A stretch of 64,000 nucleotides of DNA from Empedobacter brevis_A (GCF_965118635.1 NZ_CBCPHV010000010.1:1-64000), one strand, 5' to 3'; numbered from the stretch's first letter, positions 19,402-28,955 are shown. The notes: generated by a model not told the origin, from the sequence alone. Translations and numbers: made by a program.

Positions 19402-20505
19402 ATGAAAAAAATTTTATACTCTTTAAGTCTTTGTGCTTTTAGTATCACTACTCTAGCACAAGCTCCTAACGGCTATTACAATACAGCTACAGGATCTGGT
19501 TATGCATTGAAAACTCAATTATATAATATCATTAAAGGTCATACAACGAAAAGTTATGATGATCTAAAAGGTTTATACAGACAAAAAGATGCTGATAATG
19601 GTTTTCAGGATAAATATTATGAGAAAGACAATACAATCTTAGATATATATTCTGAAATTGCTACGGCAAAAGATCCATATAATTTCACACCAGGTCAAAA
19701 AGAATGTGGAAATTATAAAAATGAAGGTGATTGTTACAATAGAGAACACTTGGTTCCGCAAAGTATATTTAATAAAAAATCTCCTATGGTTTCTGATCCT
19801 TTTCATATTTGGCCTACAGATGGTAAAGTAAATGGAATGAGAAGCAACTATCCTTTTGGTGTTGTTGGAAATGCTACTTATACTTCACTCAATGGCTCAA
19901 AGTTAGGAAATAATAAAAATTCTGGTTATTCTGCTGGATATTCTGGTATTGTTTTCGAGCCTATTGATGAATTTAAAGGAGATATTGCTCGTGCCTATTT
20001 ATATTTTGCAACGCGTTATCAAGAAAATGGAATTCAAGGTTGGTCTTATGCCATGTTTAACGGAACAAAAGACAAAATTTTTACAGAAACTTTCTTGAAA
20101 ATTTTATTGACATGGCATTTAAATGATCCTGTTTCTGATCGAGAAAAAGACATTAATGATTTAGTATATAGATATCAAAAAAATAGAAACCCATTTATTG
20201 ATCATCCAGAATATGTAGAAAAAATTTGGGGATCAAATTTAGCAAGTTATGATTTTGAATATCAAAAACGTGATGATATTTCAGTTTACAATTTTACAAA
20301 TCGTTCAGTAAAAGTTAAACTTGAAAATAATTCAAAATCTATTCAAAAAGTTTCTGTATTTAATTTCAACGGACAATTAATAGATGAAGTTTCTAATTCT
20401 TCAAATCAAAAAGAAATTGAAGTTAAGTTTAAAACGCCAGGAGTTTATATCATCAAGGTTGTAGGAAACCAAATGGAAATAAACAAACGTGTAGTTATTA
20501 AATAA
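19402..20505 (+). CDS. Secreted endonuclease I family nuclease with type IX sorting domain
   Basis: 367 residues. Signal peptide to TLAQ, then an endonuclease I (EndA/Dns-like, His-Me finger) domain: YNREHLVPQS with His116 as general base, DPFHIWPTDGKVNGMRSN with the Asn144/Arg147 region, and YLYFATRYQ. The last ~75 residues form a type A T9SS C-terminal signal (KVSVFNFNGQLIDEV, then GVYIIKV and a basic end). It therefore is likely exported by the T9SS whose PorU, PorV and GldJ are encoded just upstream, to degrade extracellular DNA or RNA. Confidence 0.93.
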   Translation: MKKILYSLSLCAFSITTLAQAPNGYYNTATGSGYALKTQLYNIIKGHTTKSYDDLKGLYRQKDADNGFQDKYYEKDNTILDIYSEIATAKDPYNFTPGQKECGNYKNEGDCYNREHLVPQSIFNKKSPMVSDPFHIWPTDGKVNGMRSNYPFGVVGNATYTSLNGSKLGNNKNSGYSAGYSGIVFEPIDEFKGDIARAYLYFATRYQENGIQGWSYAMFNGTKDKIFTETFLKILLTWHLNDPVSDREKDINDLVYRYQKNRNPFIDHPEYVEKIWGSNLASYDFEYQKRDDISVYNFTNRSVKVKLENNSKSIQKVSVFNFNGQLIDEVSNSSNQKEIEVKFKTPGVYIIKVVGNQMEINKRVVIK

Positions 20506-20526
20506 CTAAAATAATAATAGAATTAA

Positions 20527-20562
20527 AAAATCCTTCGCTAGCAAAAGTGAAGGATTTTTTTT
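20527..20562 (+). terminator. Intrinsic terminator of the endonuclease gene
   Basis: Stem AAAATCCTTCGCT / AGTGAAGGATTTT (with a G-U pair) and T8. Confidence 0.82.
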
Positions 20563-20584
20563 GAGTAGTAAATGAGTAAAATTA

Positions 20585-20692
20585 TTAGTCATTATTGATA
20601 TTTTTTTTAAAAAAAGTACTTCCATAAAGAAACATTATTAATAATAGAGGAATACCAATTATGACTGATAACAAAATAAATAGTTTTAACAT
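20585..20692 (-). CDS. Small membrane peptide (35 aa)
   Basis: A 35-codon frame on the minus strand opens at ATG 20692 and encodes an N-terminal hydrophobic helix (LFILLSVIIGIPLLLIMFLY) followed by a short polar, basic tail. It occupies the 390-base gap between the convergent endonuclease and transaldolase genes. The rest of the gap (20700-20840) is AT-rich and shows nothing else but the transaldolase terminator. Family unknown; expression unproven. Confidence 0.35.
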   Translation of the reverse strand: MLKLFILLSVIIGIPLLLIMFLYGSTFFKKNINND

Positions 20693-20840
20693 ACTGATGA
20701 AAAATATTTTCGTTTCTAATACTTTATACAATTTACTAATAGTTCGATTATATTATTCATAATAAAATACCTTTTTTAATAAATTAATAATATTTTTATT
20801 AAATCAATAATTTTCAGCTTTCTAAAATTTTAAATTCATA

Positions 20841-20868
20841 AAAAAAGTCGCTTAAAATTAAGCGACTC
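20841..20868 (-). terminator. Intrinsic terminator of the transaldolase gene
   Basis: Perfect AGTCGCTTAA / TTAAGCGACT stem with a two-base loop; T6 follows on the minus strand. Confidence 0.88.
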
Positions 20869-20897
20869 ATATATTATAAGTATTTTACTTAAAAATC

Positions 20898-21554
20898 TTA
20901 TTGATTTCCCTTTTCGTAATCAGCTAAGAATTGAGCTAAACCAGAATCTGTTAAAGGATGTTTTAATAATCCTAAGATTGAAGATAAAGGTCCTGTCATT
21001 ACATCAGCTCCAATTTTTGCACAATTTACAATATGCATTGTATTACGAACTGAAGCAGCTAAAATTTGAGTTTCATATAAATAGTTATCATAAACCAAAC
21101 GAATTTCTTCGATTAAGTTTAAACCATCTGTAGAAATATCATCTAAACGTCCGATAAATGGAGAAACGTATGTTGCACCAGCTTTTGCTGCTAATAATGC
21201 TTGTCCTACAGAAAAAACTAAAGTTACATTAGTTCTAATTCCTTTTGTAGAAAAATATTTACACGCTTTCACACCATCTTTTGTCATAGGAATTTTAACT
21301 ACGATTTGAGGATTTAAAGCGGCTAAAGCTTCTCCTTCTTTTACCATTCCTTCAAAATCTGTCGAAATTACTTCAGCAGAAACATCTCCATCAACTAATT
21401 CACAAATAGCTTTGTAGTGATTTAAAATATTTTCTTTACCTGTAATTCCTTCTTTTGCCATTAAAGATGGATTTGTTGTTACACCATCTAAAACTCCTAA
21501 ATCTTGGGCTTCTTTAATGTCAGCTAAGTTAGCTGTATCGATAAAAAATTTCAT
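20898..21554 (-). CDS. tal: Transaldolase (short, TalC/Fsa-like)
   Basis: 218 residues, the length of the short transaldolase subfamily. The Schiff-base lysine is Lys87 in VVKIPMT, and the conserved DGVTTNPSL and SPFIGRLDD motifs are present. It transfers dihydroxyacetone units between sugar phosphates in the non-oxidative pentose phosphate pathway; a fructose-6-phosphate aldolase activity cannot be excluded from sequence alone. Monocistronic; a TAnnTTTG box lies at 21577-21584 on the minus strand. Confidence 0.93.
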   Translation of the reverse strand: MKFFIDTANLADIKEAQDLGVLDGVTTNPSLMAKEGITGKENILNHYKAICELVDGDVSAEVISTDFEGMVKEGEALAALNPQIVVKIPMTKDGVKACKYFSTKGIRTNVTLVFSVGQALLAAKAGATYVSPFIGRLDDISTDGLNLIEEIRLVYDNYLYETQILAASVRNTMHIVNCAKIGADVMTGPLSSILGLLKHPLTDSGLAQFLADYEKGNQ

Positions 21555-21635
21555 TATTGTCTGTATTTCGTTGAAACAAAATTAAGAATTAAATTATAGA
21601 AAACCATTAATCTTAAAGATAACCTTAAAAATATT

Positions 21636-22388
21636 TTATACCGCTGTATATCCGCCGTCAACAAGGTAATATCCGCCTGTCATAAAAGATGCTTTATCAG
21701 AACTTAAAAATAAAACCAATTCAGCAACTTCCTCTGGTTTGCCCAAGCGTCCCATTGGATGTTTCGTAACAAGTAATTCTAGATAGTCTGCACTCAAATT
21801 GTTTGACAACAATGGAGTCATTATATAACCTGGGCCGACAGCATTGCATCGAATATTTTTTGGACCATATTCTGCTCCAATATTTTTAGTCAATCCTACA
21901 ACTCCATGTTTTGCAGAAGTGTAAGCAGAACTCATTGGTGCCGCAACTGTTCCATGAATAGAAGCCATATTTACAATAGATCCTCCTCCATTCTTTTCCA
22001 TTGCTTTCAACTGATATTTACAGCCGTAAAAAACACCATTAAAATTGATATCAATTACTTTCTTCCAAGCATCTATCGAATAATTTTCAGTTAATTCAGC
22101 AGGTCCAGCAATTCCAGCATTATTACAAGCAATATCAAGCTTTCCGTAAACTTCAAGTGTTTTGTTTACTAATGCTTCATTATCTTCTGGTAACGAAGTA
22201 TCAGCCTTAAAAAATATTGCTTCTCCTCCATTCTTTTTAATGATTTCTACAACCTCATTACCTCCTTTTTCATCAATATCAGAAACCACTACCTTAGCTC
22301 CTTCTTTTGCATATAATTCGGCTATTGCTTTTCCTATTCCAGAACTTGCTCCAGTCACAATCGCAACTTTGTTTTTTAAACTTGACAT
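21636..22388 (-). CDS. Short-chain dehydrogenase/reductase
   Basis: 250 residues with the classical SDR layout: cofactor motif TGASSGIGKA near the N-terminus, NNAG, the catalytic serine in IVNMASIHG, YTSAKHG supplying Tyr and Lys, and a C-terminal GGYYLVDGGYT. The Asp in VVSDIDEKGG suggests NAD(H) preference. Substrate unknown; relatives are often annotated as glucose 1-dehydrogenase or 3-oxoacyl reductase. Single gene. Confidence 0.9.
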   Translation of the reverse strand: MSSLKNKVAIVTGASSGIGKAIAELYAKEGAKVVVSDIDEKGGNEVVEIIKKNGGEAIFFKADTSLPEDNEALVNKTLEVYGKLDIACNNAGIAGPAELTENYSIDAWKKVIDINFNGVFYGCKYQLKAMEKNGGGSIVNMASIHGTVAAPMSSAYTSAKHGVVGLTKNIGAEYGPKNIRCNAVGPGYIMTPLLSNNLSADYLELLVTKHPMGRLGKPEEVAELVLFLSSDKASFMTGGYYLVDGGYTAV

Positions 22389-22575
22389 AATTTTATGATT
22401 TTAATTGATTAAAGTTAATCATTTAAAATCGGATATATAAAACATTTAGTAGAAATAACATTGTTTAAAATCATTTAATTTTATTCTTTATTTTGAAAAG
22501 AATTTCTAGCTTATGAGTAAATCTAGTTTAAAGCAATTCTAATTTTTTTATATTTGATGTAAATAACTCTTTTTA

Positions 22576-23328
22576 ATGAAAAATCTTATACTAGCATCTC
22601 TTTTATGTGGCTTATCGACACTAAATGCACAAGAAACAAGTGATTTTAAATACATTAATATTCCTGAAAATTTTTCTGACTTCAATAAGGATCAATATCA
22701 ATTAAATAATAGATTAAGATATTTATTAACACAAAAAAAATATGAAGTTTTACCTTCTGACAAATCTAATTGGCCACAAGAAGTAGAACAAAATCCTTGT
22801 TTAGCTTTGAATGCTGATATTTTTAAAGTTAAAAGTTTTTTGAACAATAAATTAGAAGTAAAATTTACAGATTGCTCTAATAAAACTATCGAAAAATTTG
22901 AAGGAACTTCTAAAATAAAAGAATATGACAAAGGTTATCAAGAAGCCTTAAAATTAGCGTTAAATTCTTTGAAATCTCAAAATGCTAAAGTTTCTACAAC
23001 AACGATTCAACCGAAAGAACAACAAACGGAATCGACATATATGCCCGAACCGAAAGGAGTTCAAGTTACAGCGACGAATTTGTTAACTGATGGAAAAAAT
23101 ACTTTCCAGAAAATTGATCTTCAAAATGGTGGTTTTATGTTGATGTCTGAAAATGGAAATCAAGTTATTGCGAAATTTGAACCAACTTTAAAAAATGGTA
23201 TTTATAGAGTTATCGTTACCAAAGGAGATTCGAAATATTTTTCTGTAGGTTATATCAGTGGAGATACAATTTCGTACGAAGCAAATGAAAATAATAATTG
23301 GAAAGAAATTAAATTATCTGCTAAATAA
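22576..23328 (+). CDS. Secreted/periplasmic protein of unknown function (250 aa)
   Basis: Signal peptide ending near TLNAQ. The first mature half (about residues 25-135) has a pattern of short strands and a helix with two cysteines (NPCLAL and FTDCSN), reminiscent of a DUF4136-like or lipoprotein-type fold, followed by a Ser/Thr/Gln-rich linker and a C-terminal beta domain of about 85 residues (FQKIDLQNGGFMLMSENG). No family is recognised with confidence. It is followed after 7 bases by a small broken secreted-protein gene. Confidence 0.6.
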   Translation: MKNLILASLLCGLSTLNAQETSDFKYINIPENFSDFNKDQYQLNNRLRYLLTQKKYEVLPSDKSNWPQEVEQNPCLALNADIFKVKSFLNNKLEVKFTDCSNKTIEKFEGTSKIKEYDKGYQEALKLALNSLKSQNAKVSTTTIQPKEQQTESTYMPEPKGVQVTATNLLTDGKNTFQKIDLQNGGFMLMSENGNQVIAKFEPTLKNGIYRVIVTKGDSKYFSVGYISGDTISYEANENNNWKEIKLSAK

Positions 23329-23335
23329 TACGATT

Positions 23336-23475
23336 ATGAAAACGATTTTATCAAGTTTATTTCTATTGGCTCTAACATCGCTTCAGGCACAAAATATTAT
23401 TTGAACGGAAATAATATTATCATCGAATACAAAACAGGTGATAAATTTTGGTCAACTACAACTTATTCAAAATAA
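23336..23475 (+). pseudogene. Small secreted protein gene (about 46 aa) broken by a one-base frameshift
   Basis: ATG 23336 opens a clean signal peptide (MKTILSSLFLLALTSLQAQ) but the frame stops four codons later. Adding one A to the A4 run at 23391-23394 would join the signal peptide to an open frame reading KYYLNGNNIIIEYKTGDKFWSTTTYSK and ending at 23475. The product would be a tiny exported protein co-transcribed with the preceding gene. The lesion may be genuine, or a sequencing indel as in two other places in the window. Confidence 0.55.
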
Positions 23476-23511
23476 GTTTTTATAGTACATTTGCACCTTA
23501 AATAGTAGAAA

Positions 23512-25554
23512 ATGCAAGCACCTATTGCTAAAAAAATAGAAAAAAAATTAGAAAAACACGGAGATATCCGTATCGATAATTATTATTGGTTAAATGATCG
23601 TGAAAATAAAGAAGTGATCGATTATTTGAATCAAGAAAACGAATATACAAAAGCTATTTTAGCGCCAACTGAAACCTTACAAGGCAAACTTTTTGAGGAA
23701 ATGAAATCACGAATCAAAGAAGATGATTCGTCTGTTCCTTACAAAATGAATGGTTATTGGTATTTAACAGAATTTCAGAAAGGGAAAGAATATCCAATTC
23801 ACAAACGTAGAAAAGATAGTTTAGATAATCCAGATGAAATCCTTTTCGATGTTAATACAATGGCCGAAGGTCATGCATATTATAAATTGGGCGGACTTTC
23901 TATTTCTCCTAATAACGAAATGTGTACGTTTGGAGTAGATAATGTTTCTCGTAGAATTTATACAATTCAAGTTAAAGATTTGAAAACAGGTGAAATTTTA
24001 CCTGATAAAATTGAAAATACAACAGGCGGTTCTGTTTGGGCTGCAGATAATCAAACTTTATTTTACACACGCAAAGATGAAACTTTGCGAGCTTACCAAA
24101 TTTGGAAACATAAATTAGGTACAAAACAAGAAGATGATCGTTTAGTTTTTGAAGAAACAGACGATACATTTTCTGTATATGTTTACAAATCGAAATCTAG
24201 AGATTACATCATTATAGGAACATCGAGTACCGTTTCAGACGAATATCGATATATCAAAGCAAATGAACCAGATGCTGAATTTAAAATCTTTCAAGAAAGA
24301 GAACGCGATTTAGAATATTCTATAGAACATTTCGGAAACGAATTTTATATTCAAACCAATAAAGACGATGCATTCAACTTCAAACTAATGAAAACTCCTA
24401 TTGATAAAACGGAGCAAGAAAATTGGGTTGATGTTATTCCACATCGTGAAGAAACTTTTATTGAAGGTTTCGAAATTTTTAAGAACTATTTGGTAATTGA
24501 AGAACGTACAAATGGTTTAATCCAAATGAATATCAAAGCTTGGGACAAATCAGAAGATTACTATTTACCATTTAACGAAGAAACATATACAGCTGGATCT
24601 GGAACAAATCCTGATTTTGATACAGATATTCTGCGTTATGGTTATACTTCTTTAACTACGCCAACTTCTGTCATCGATTTTAATATGAAAGACAAAACTT
24701 CGGAAGTAAAAAAAGAACAAGAAGTTTTAGGAAGTTTTAATAAAGAAAATTATGTTTCTGAACGTATTTGGGCCGAAGCACGGGATGGCGAAAAAGTAGC
24801 AATTTCATTAGTTCGTCGCAAAGATACAAAGCTATCTAGCGAAACTCCATTGTTATTATATGCTTACGGATCTTATGGTTACACAATCGAGCCTAATTTT
24901 AGTTCAGTTCGATTAAGTTTACTAGATCGTGGTTTTATCTATGCAATTGCACATATTCGTGGTGGTCAATATCTAGGTCGAGAATGGTACGAAGATGGAA
25001 AAATGTTAGAAAAGAAAAATACATTTTTTGATTATATCGACTGTGCAAAATATCTAATTCAAAAAGACTACACTTCTACTCCACACTTATACGGAATGGG
25101 AGGTTCTGCTGGTGGATTATTAATGGGAGCTGTAATAAATTATGAACCAACTTTATTCAACGGAATCGTAGCACAAGTTCCTTTTGTAGATGTTGTAACG
25201 ACAATGTTAGATGATACAATTCCTTTAACAACTGGAGAATACGACGAATGGGGAAATCCTAACGATAAAGAATATTATTTTTATATGAAAGAATATTCTC
25301 CTTATGATAATGTCGAAGCGAAAGCTTATCCAAATCTTTATGTTTCGACTGGTTTACACGATTCTCAAGTACAATATTGGGAACCTGCAAAATGGGTTGC
25401 TAAACTAAGAGATTTAAAAACGGATAATAATATTCTACTTTTAGATACAAATATGGATACAGGACATGGCGGTGCTTCTGGCCGATTCGAATCCTTAAAA
25501 GAAGATGCAAAAGAAGATGCTTTCTTATTTATGTTAGAAGGAATCACAGAATAA
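23512..25554 (+). CDS. ptrB: S9A-family oligopeptidase (oligopeptidase B/protease II-like)
   Basis: 680 residues, the usual length. An N-terminal beta-propeller covers roughly residues 70-400 and the C-terminal alpha/beta-hydrolase domain carries Ser532 in GGSAGG, Asp617 in GLHDSQV and His652 in TGHGGASG. It cleaves short peptides, classically after basic residues, in the cytosol or periplasm; no signal peptide is visible, so cytosolic. A TAnnTTTG box (23486-23493) precedes the start by about 20 bases and a terminator follows. Confidence 0.92.
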   Translation: MQAPIAKKIEKKLEKHGDIRIDNYYWLNDRENKEVIDYLNQENEYTKAILAPTETLQGKLFEEMKSRIKEDDSSVPYKMNGYWYLTEFQKGKEYPIHKRRKDSLDNPDEILFDVNTMAEGHAYYKLGGLSISPNNEMCTFGVDNVSRRIYTIQVKDLKTGEILPDKIENTTGGSVWAADNQTLFYTRKDETLRAYQIWKHKLGTKQEDDRLVFEETDDTFSVYVYKSKSRDYIIIGTSSTVSDEYRYIKANEPDAEFKIFQERERDLEYSIEHFGNEFYIQTNKDDAFNFKLMKTPIDKTEQENWVDVIPHREETFIEGFEIFKNYLVIEERTNGLIQMNIKAWDKSEDYYLPFNEETYTAGSGTNPDFDTDILRYGYTSLTTPTSVIDFNMKDKTSEVKKEQEVLGSFNKENYVSERIWAEARDGEKVAISLVRRKDTKLSSETPLLLYAYGSYGYTIEPNFSSVRLSLLDRGFIYAIAHIRGGQYLGREWYEDGKMLEKKNTFFDYIDCAKYLIQKDYTSTPHLYGMGGSAGGLLMGAVINYEPTLFNGIVAQVPFVDVVTTMLDDTIPLTTGEYDEWGNPNDKEYYFYMKEYSPYDNVEAKAYPNLYVSTGLHDSQVQYWEPAKWVAKLRDLKTDNNILLLDTNMDTGHGGASGRFESLKEDAKEDAFLFMLEGITE

Positions 25555-25560
25555 TTTCTA

Positions 25561-25588
25561 AAAAGCCAACAGTTAATGTTGGCTTTTT
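25561..25588 (+). terminator. Intrinsic terminator of the oligopeptidase gene
   Basis: Stem AAAAGCCAAC / GTTGGCTTTT with an AGTTAAT loop and T5. Confidence 0.87.
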
Positions 25589-25659
25589 GCTTATAATGAA
25601 AATAAAACGTATTAATTATTCGATTATTAATTACTAAATTTACAACAAAGCTTTGTAAT

Positions 25660-27522
25660 TTGACACCAAAAGAAATTCTTTTTAAATATTGGAATTATCC
25701 TTCTTTCAAAACGCCACAAGAGGAAATCATCACAAGTGTTTTGGAAGGAAAAGATACGTTGGCAATTTTACCAACTGGTGGAGGAAAATCTATTTGTTAT
25801 CAAGTTCCAGCAATTATTTTTGATGGATTAACCTTGGTCATTTCGCCACTTATTGCGCTGATGAAAGATCAAGTTCAGAATTTACAATCCAAAGGAATTC
25901 CAACGGCGTATATTACCAACGAAATAGATCAGAATACAATTGGTAAAATTTTAGACGATTGTCAAAATAACAAAATCAAATTGTTATATGTTTCTCCAGA
26001 ACGCTTACAAAGTAGAGTTTTTGTAGAAAGATTGAAACAAATCAATATCAGTTTACTTGCTGTTGACGAAGCACATTGCGTTTCTGAATGGGGACACGAT
26101 TTTCGCCCTGCATATCATCGTATTTCGAGATTAAAAACGATTCTTCCAAAAGTTCCGATCTTAGCTTTGACTGCAACTGCGACAGAAAAAATTCAGCAAG
26201 AAATTATTGAAAAACTTGAATTGAATCAGCCAGAAGTTTTTAAATCTTCTTTAAAAAGAGAAAATCTTTCGTACAATGTTTTTCTTTCTGCTGATAAGAA
26301 AAACGATTTGATTTATTATTTAAAAAAATATCCTGGTTCTAGTATTATTTTTGTCCGAAATAGAAAATTGACTTATGAAATTGCTAATTTTTTAAGCCAA
26401 AATGGATTTGATGCAGATTATTTTCACGCCAAATTAACGAAAGACGAAAAAGAAGAAAAACAGCGAGATTGGACATTGAGTAATTCGCGAATTATGGTTT
26501 CGACAAATGCATTTGGAATGGGGATCGACAAACCAAATGTTCGTACCGTTTTTCATATCGATTTGCCGCAAGGAATCGAAGCTTATTATCAGGAAGTTGG
26601 TCGTGCTGGACGAGATGATAAGGAATCGCTTGGAATTTATTTATATAATCCTGACGATCGTATTCAAGCAGAAAATATTTTCAAAGCAAATTTGCCTTCG
26701 CAACAAGATTTTATTAAAATTTCGAATTGTTTATTCAGTCAATTGCAATTAGCTGAAGGCGAATTAACCGAAATGAATTATCAGTTGGATATTCCAAAAT
26801 TCGCTGAAAAATTTAGTTTAAATCTTAAAATGGTTCTTCAATTTTTAGAATTTCTAAATACGAAAGAAATCATTCAGCAAAAAAATTATTCTCAAAATAG
26901 TACAATTCAAATTTTAGCTTCGCCACATTCTGTTAATTTAAATGAAAACCGAATTTTTGATTATTTGCAACGTCATTATCCTGGAATTTATACATACAAC
27001 AGAGAAATTTCGGAAAGTAAAATGGCTTTTGAATTGCACATGAGCATTGGCGATATTAGAATTATTTTGCACGAATATGCAAAAAATGGTTCTATTGATT
27101 ATTCGGATCGGTTTCTAGCACGATTTAGATTTCTTGTTCCACGAGATTCTAATTCATTTAAAAATAAATTATGGAAAGATTTTGAATCAATTCAAGTGAA
27201 TAATTGGAAACGTTTGCAAGCAATGGCTTACTATGCAGAGCAAAATACAATTTGTAGAGAACGCTTATTGTTTGGTTATTTTAATCAAAAATCTGATCAA
27301 AATTGTGGAAAATGCGATGTTTGTTTATCAAAAAAACAAACCGAGAACTTCAATTCTACCGATTTGATTGATTATTTGAAAGAAGGAACAAAAACGCAAG
27401 CAGAAATCCTTTCAAAATTCATAAATTCGCCAAAAGATAAAATTGTCGAAGAATTACAATATTTGATCGACGAAATGCGAGTTCAACCAATTGGATTCGA
27501 TTCTTATAAACTAATAGAATAA
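25660..27522 (+). CDS. recQ: ATP-dependent DNA helicase RecQ
   Basis: 620 residues. Walker A PTGGGKS (Lys43), DEAH at residues 136-139, the helicase C-terminal TNAFGMGIDKPNVR and QEVGRAGRD motifs, and a zinc-binding region CRERLLFGYF...CGKCDVC. A separate HRDC domain is not obvious. RecQ unwinds DNA in recombination and replication restart. The only plausible start is TTG at 25660: the frame is open from 25606 with no ATG before the conserved N-terminus TPKEILFKYW. It is followed by fmt after two bases. Confidence 0.94.
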   Translation: MTPKEILFKYWNYPSFKTPQEEIITSVLEGKDTLAILPTGGGKSICYQVPAIIFDGLTLVISPLIALMKDQVQNLQSKGIPTAYITNEIDQNTIGKILDDCQNNKIKLLYVSPERLQSRVFVERLKQINISLLAVDEAHCVSEWGHDFRPAYHRISRLKTILPKVPILALTATATEKIQQEIIEKLELNQPEVFKSSLKRENLSYNVFLSADKKNDLIYYLKKYPGSSIIFVRNRKLTYEIANFLSQNGFDADYFHAKLTKDEKEEKQRDWTLSNSRIMVSTNAFGMGIDKPNVRTVFHIDLPQGIEAYYQEVGRAGRDDKESLGIYLYNPDDRIQAENIFKANLPSQQDFIKISNCLFSQLQLAEGELTEMNYQLDIPKFAEKFSLNLKMVLQFLEFLNTKEIIQQKNYSQNSTIQILASPHSVNLNENRIFDYLQRHYPGIYTYNREISESKMAFELHMSIGDIRIILHEYAKNGSIDYSDRFLARFRFLVPRDSNSFKNKLWKDFESIQVNNWKRLQAMAYYAEQNTICRERLLFGYFNQKSDQNCGKCDVCLSKKQTENFNSTDLIDYLKEGTKTQAEILSKFINSPKDKIVEELQYLIDEMRVQPIGFDSYKLIE

Positions 27523-27524
27523 AA

Positions 27525-28466
27525 ATGCGAGTAGTCTTTATGGGTACGCCGGAATTTGCGGCGACATCTTTGAATGAAATCAATACAAATAGTCATCACG
27601 AAATAGTTGGAGTTGTTACTGTTCCAGATAAACCTTCTGGTAGAGGACAAAAGATGAATATTTCTGATGTAAAAAAATATGCCGTAGAACATAATTTACC
27701 TTTGGCACAACCAGAAAAATTACGAGACGAAGCTTTTATAGAAACATTAAAAAGTTGGAATGCTGATGTTTTTGTAGTTGTAGCTTTTCGTATGTTGCCA
27801 CAAGTGGTTTGGTCAATTCCTTCGAAAGGAACTTTTAATCTTCATGGTTCTCTTCTTCCGCAATATCGTGGCGCTGCGCCTATCAATTGGGCAGTTATGA
27901 ATGGTGACAAAGAAACTGGTGTAACGACTTTTTTAATTGATGAAAAAATTGACACTGGAAATATCTTAATTTCTGATAAAGTAGAAATTGGAGAAAATGA
28001 TAGTGTTGGAAAAATTCATGATGAATTGATGCAAATCGGAGCCAAATTAGTGGTAAAAACTTTGGATGGTTTGGAAAATGATTCATTAAAACCTCATCCA
28101 CAAGATGAAACGACAGAATTGAAACATGCTCCTAAAATTTTTAAAGAAGATTGTAAAATAGATTGGAACGATTCTATAACTAAAATTCACAACAAAATTC
28201 GAGGACTTTCTCCTTATCCATGTGCTTGGACAACTTTTGGAAATGGCGAAAATTACAAATCCTTAAAAATATATGCTGGATTGAAAACAGATATTCTTGT
28301 TGAAGGAGAAAACTATCAATTGATTTTACAAAAAAATAATTTATATGTAAATCTACCTCAAGGAGTTTATGAAATATTGGAACTTCAACCTGAAGGAAAG
28401 CGCCGTATGACAGCAAAAGATTTCATTAATGGAAACAAAAATGAGGATGTTTTATTCGTAAAATAA
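27525..28466 (+). CDS. fmt: Methionyl-tRNA formyltransferase
   Basis: 313 residues. The Rossmann N-terminal domain begins VVFMGTPEFA and contains FNLHGSLLPQYRGAAPINWAV, the formyl-folate and catalytic region, followed by GVTTFLIDEKIDTGNIL; the C-terminal OB-like domain has IRGLSPYPCAWT. It formylates Met-tRNAi for translation initiation. The start follows the recQ stop immediately, so the two are probably co-transcribed. No def gene is adjacent. Confidence 0.96.
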   Translation: MRVVFMGTPEFAATSLNEINTNSHHEIVGVVTVPDKPSGRGQKMNISDVKKYAVEHNLPLAQPEKLRDEAFIETLKSWNADVFVVVAFRMLPQVVWSIPSKGTFNLHGSLLPQYRGAAPINWAVMNGDKETGVTTFLIDEKIDTGNILISDKVEIGENDSVGKIHDELMQIGAKLVVKTLDGLENDSLKPHPQDETTELKHAPKIFKEDCKIDWNDSITKIHNKIRGLSPYPCAWTTFGNGENYKSLKIYAGLKTDILVEGENYQLILQKNNLYVNLPQGVYEILELQPEGKRRMTAKDFINGNKNEDVLFVK

Positions 28467-28538
28467 GTACTTATTACCGGCTTTCGATACAATTTTCTTA
28501 AAATTTTGCATTTTTTTTGATTTTTTTTATGTTGAAAC

Positions 28539-28568
28539 TTGCACAAATAAAGGGAAAGAGTATATTTG
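28539..28568 (+). promoter_or_regulatory. Bacteroidota-type promoter of the HU gene
   Basis: TTG at 28539-28541, a 19-base spacer, then TATATTTG (28561-28568), matching the -33/-7 consensus of the Bacteroidota primary sigma factor. The HU start follows 29 bases later. Confidence 0.75.
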
Positions 28569-28597
28569 TGTATAAATTAATTTAAAAAGTTACAACT

Positions 28598-28885
28598 ATG
28601 AACAAATCAGAACTTATCGATGCAATTGCAGCTGACGCTGGAATTTCTAAAGAAGCTGCTAAAAAAGCCTTAAACTCATTTACAGAAAATGTAACTAAAG
28701 CTTTAGCAAAAGGAGACAAAGTTGCTTTAGTAGGATTCGGTACTTTCTCAACTTCTGAGAGAGCTGCAAGAACAGGTATCAACCCACAAACTAAAAAAGA
28801 AATCAAAATTGCTGCTAAAACAGTAGCTAAATTCAAAGCTGGATCTGAATTATCAGGAGCTGTTGATACAAAAAAGAAAAAATAA
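28598..28885 (+). CDS. hup: HU-family nucleoid DNA-binding protein
   Basis: 95 residues, close to the 90 of E. coli HU. It opens MNKSELIDAIAADAG, contains the VGFGTFSTSERAARTG strand pair with the DNA-binding arm GINPQTKKEIKIAAK, and ends in a lysine tail. HU bends and compacts DNA as a dimer. The strong promoter and strong terminator, and the absence of neighbours on the same strand, agree with an abundant single-gene transcript. Confidence 0.97.
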   Translation: MNKSELIDAIAADAGISKEAAKKALNSFTENVTKALAKGDKVALVGFGTFSTSERAARTGINPQTKKEIKIAAKTVAKFKAGSELSGAVDTKKKK

Positions 28886-28902
28886 TATTTCTGATACAAT
28901 AA

Positions 28903-28930
28903 AAATCCACTCAATTGAGTGGATTTTTTT
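28903..28930 (+). terminator. Intrinsic terminator of hup
   Basis: Perfect AAATCCACTCAA / TTGAGTGGATTT stem with T7. Confidence 0.9.
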
Positions 28931-28955
28931 ATGCCAAGTTTTTGGTATTAACTTC

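Noticed and set aside
28582..28914. 110-residue frame antisense to hup
   Set aside because: Mirror of the HU coding region; hup has a promoter, terminator and perfect family match.
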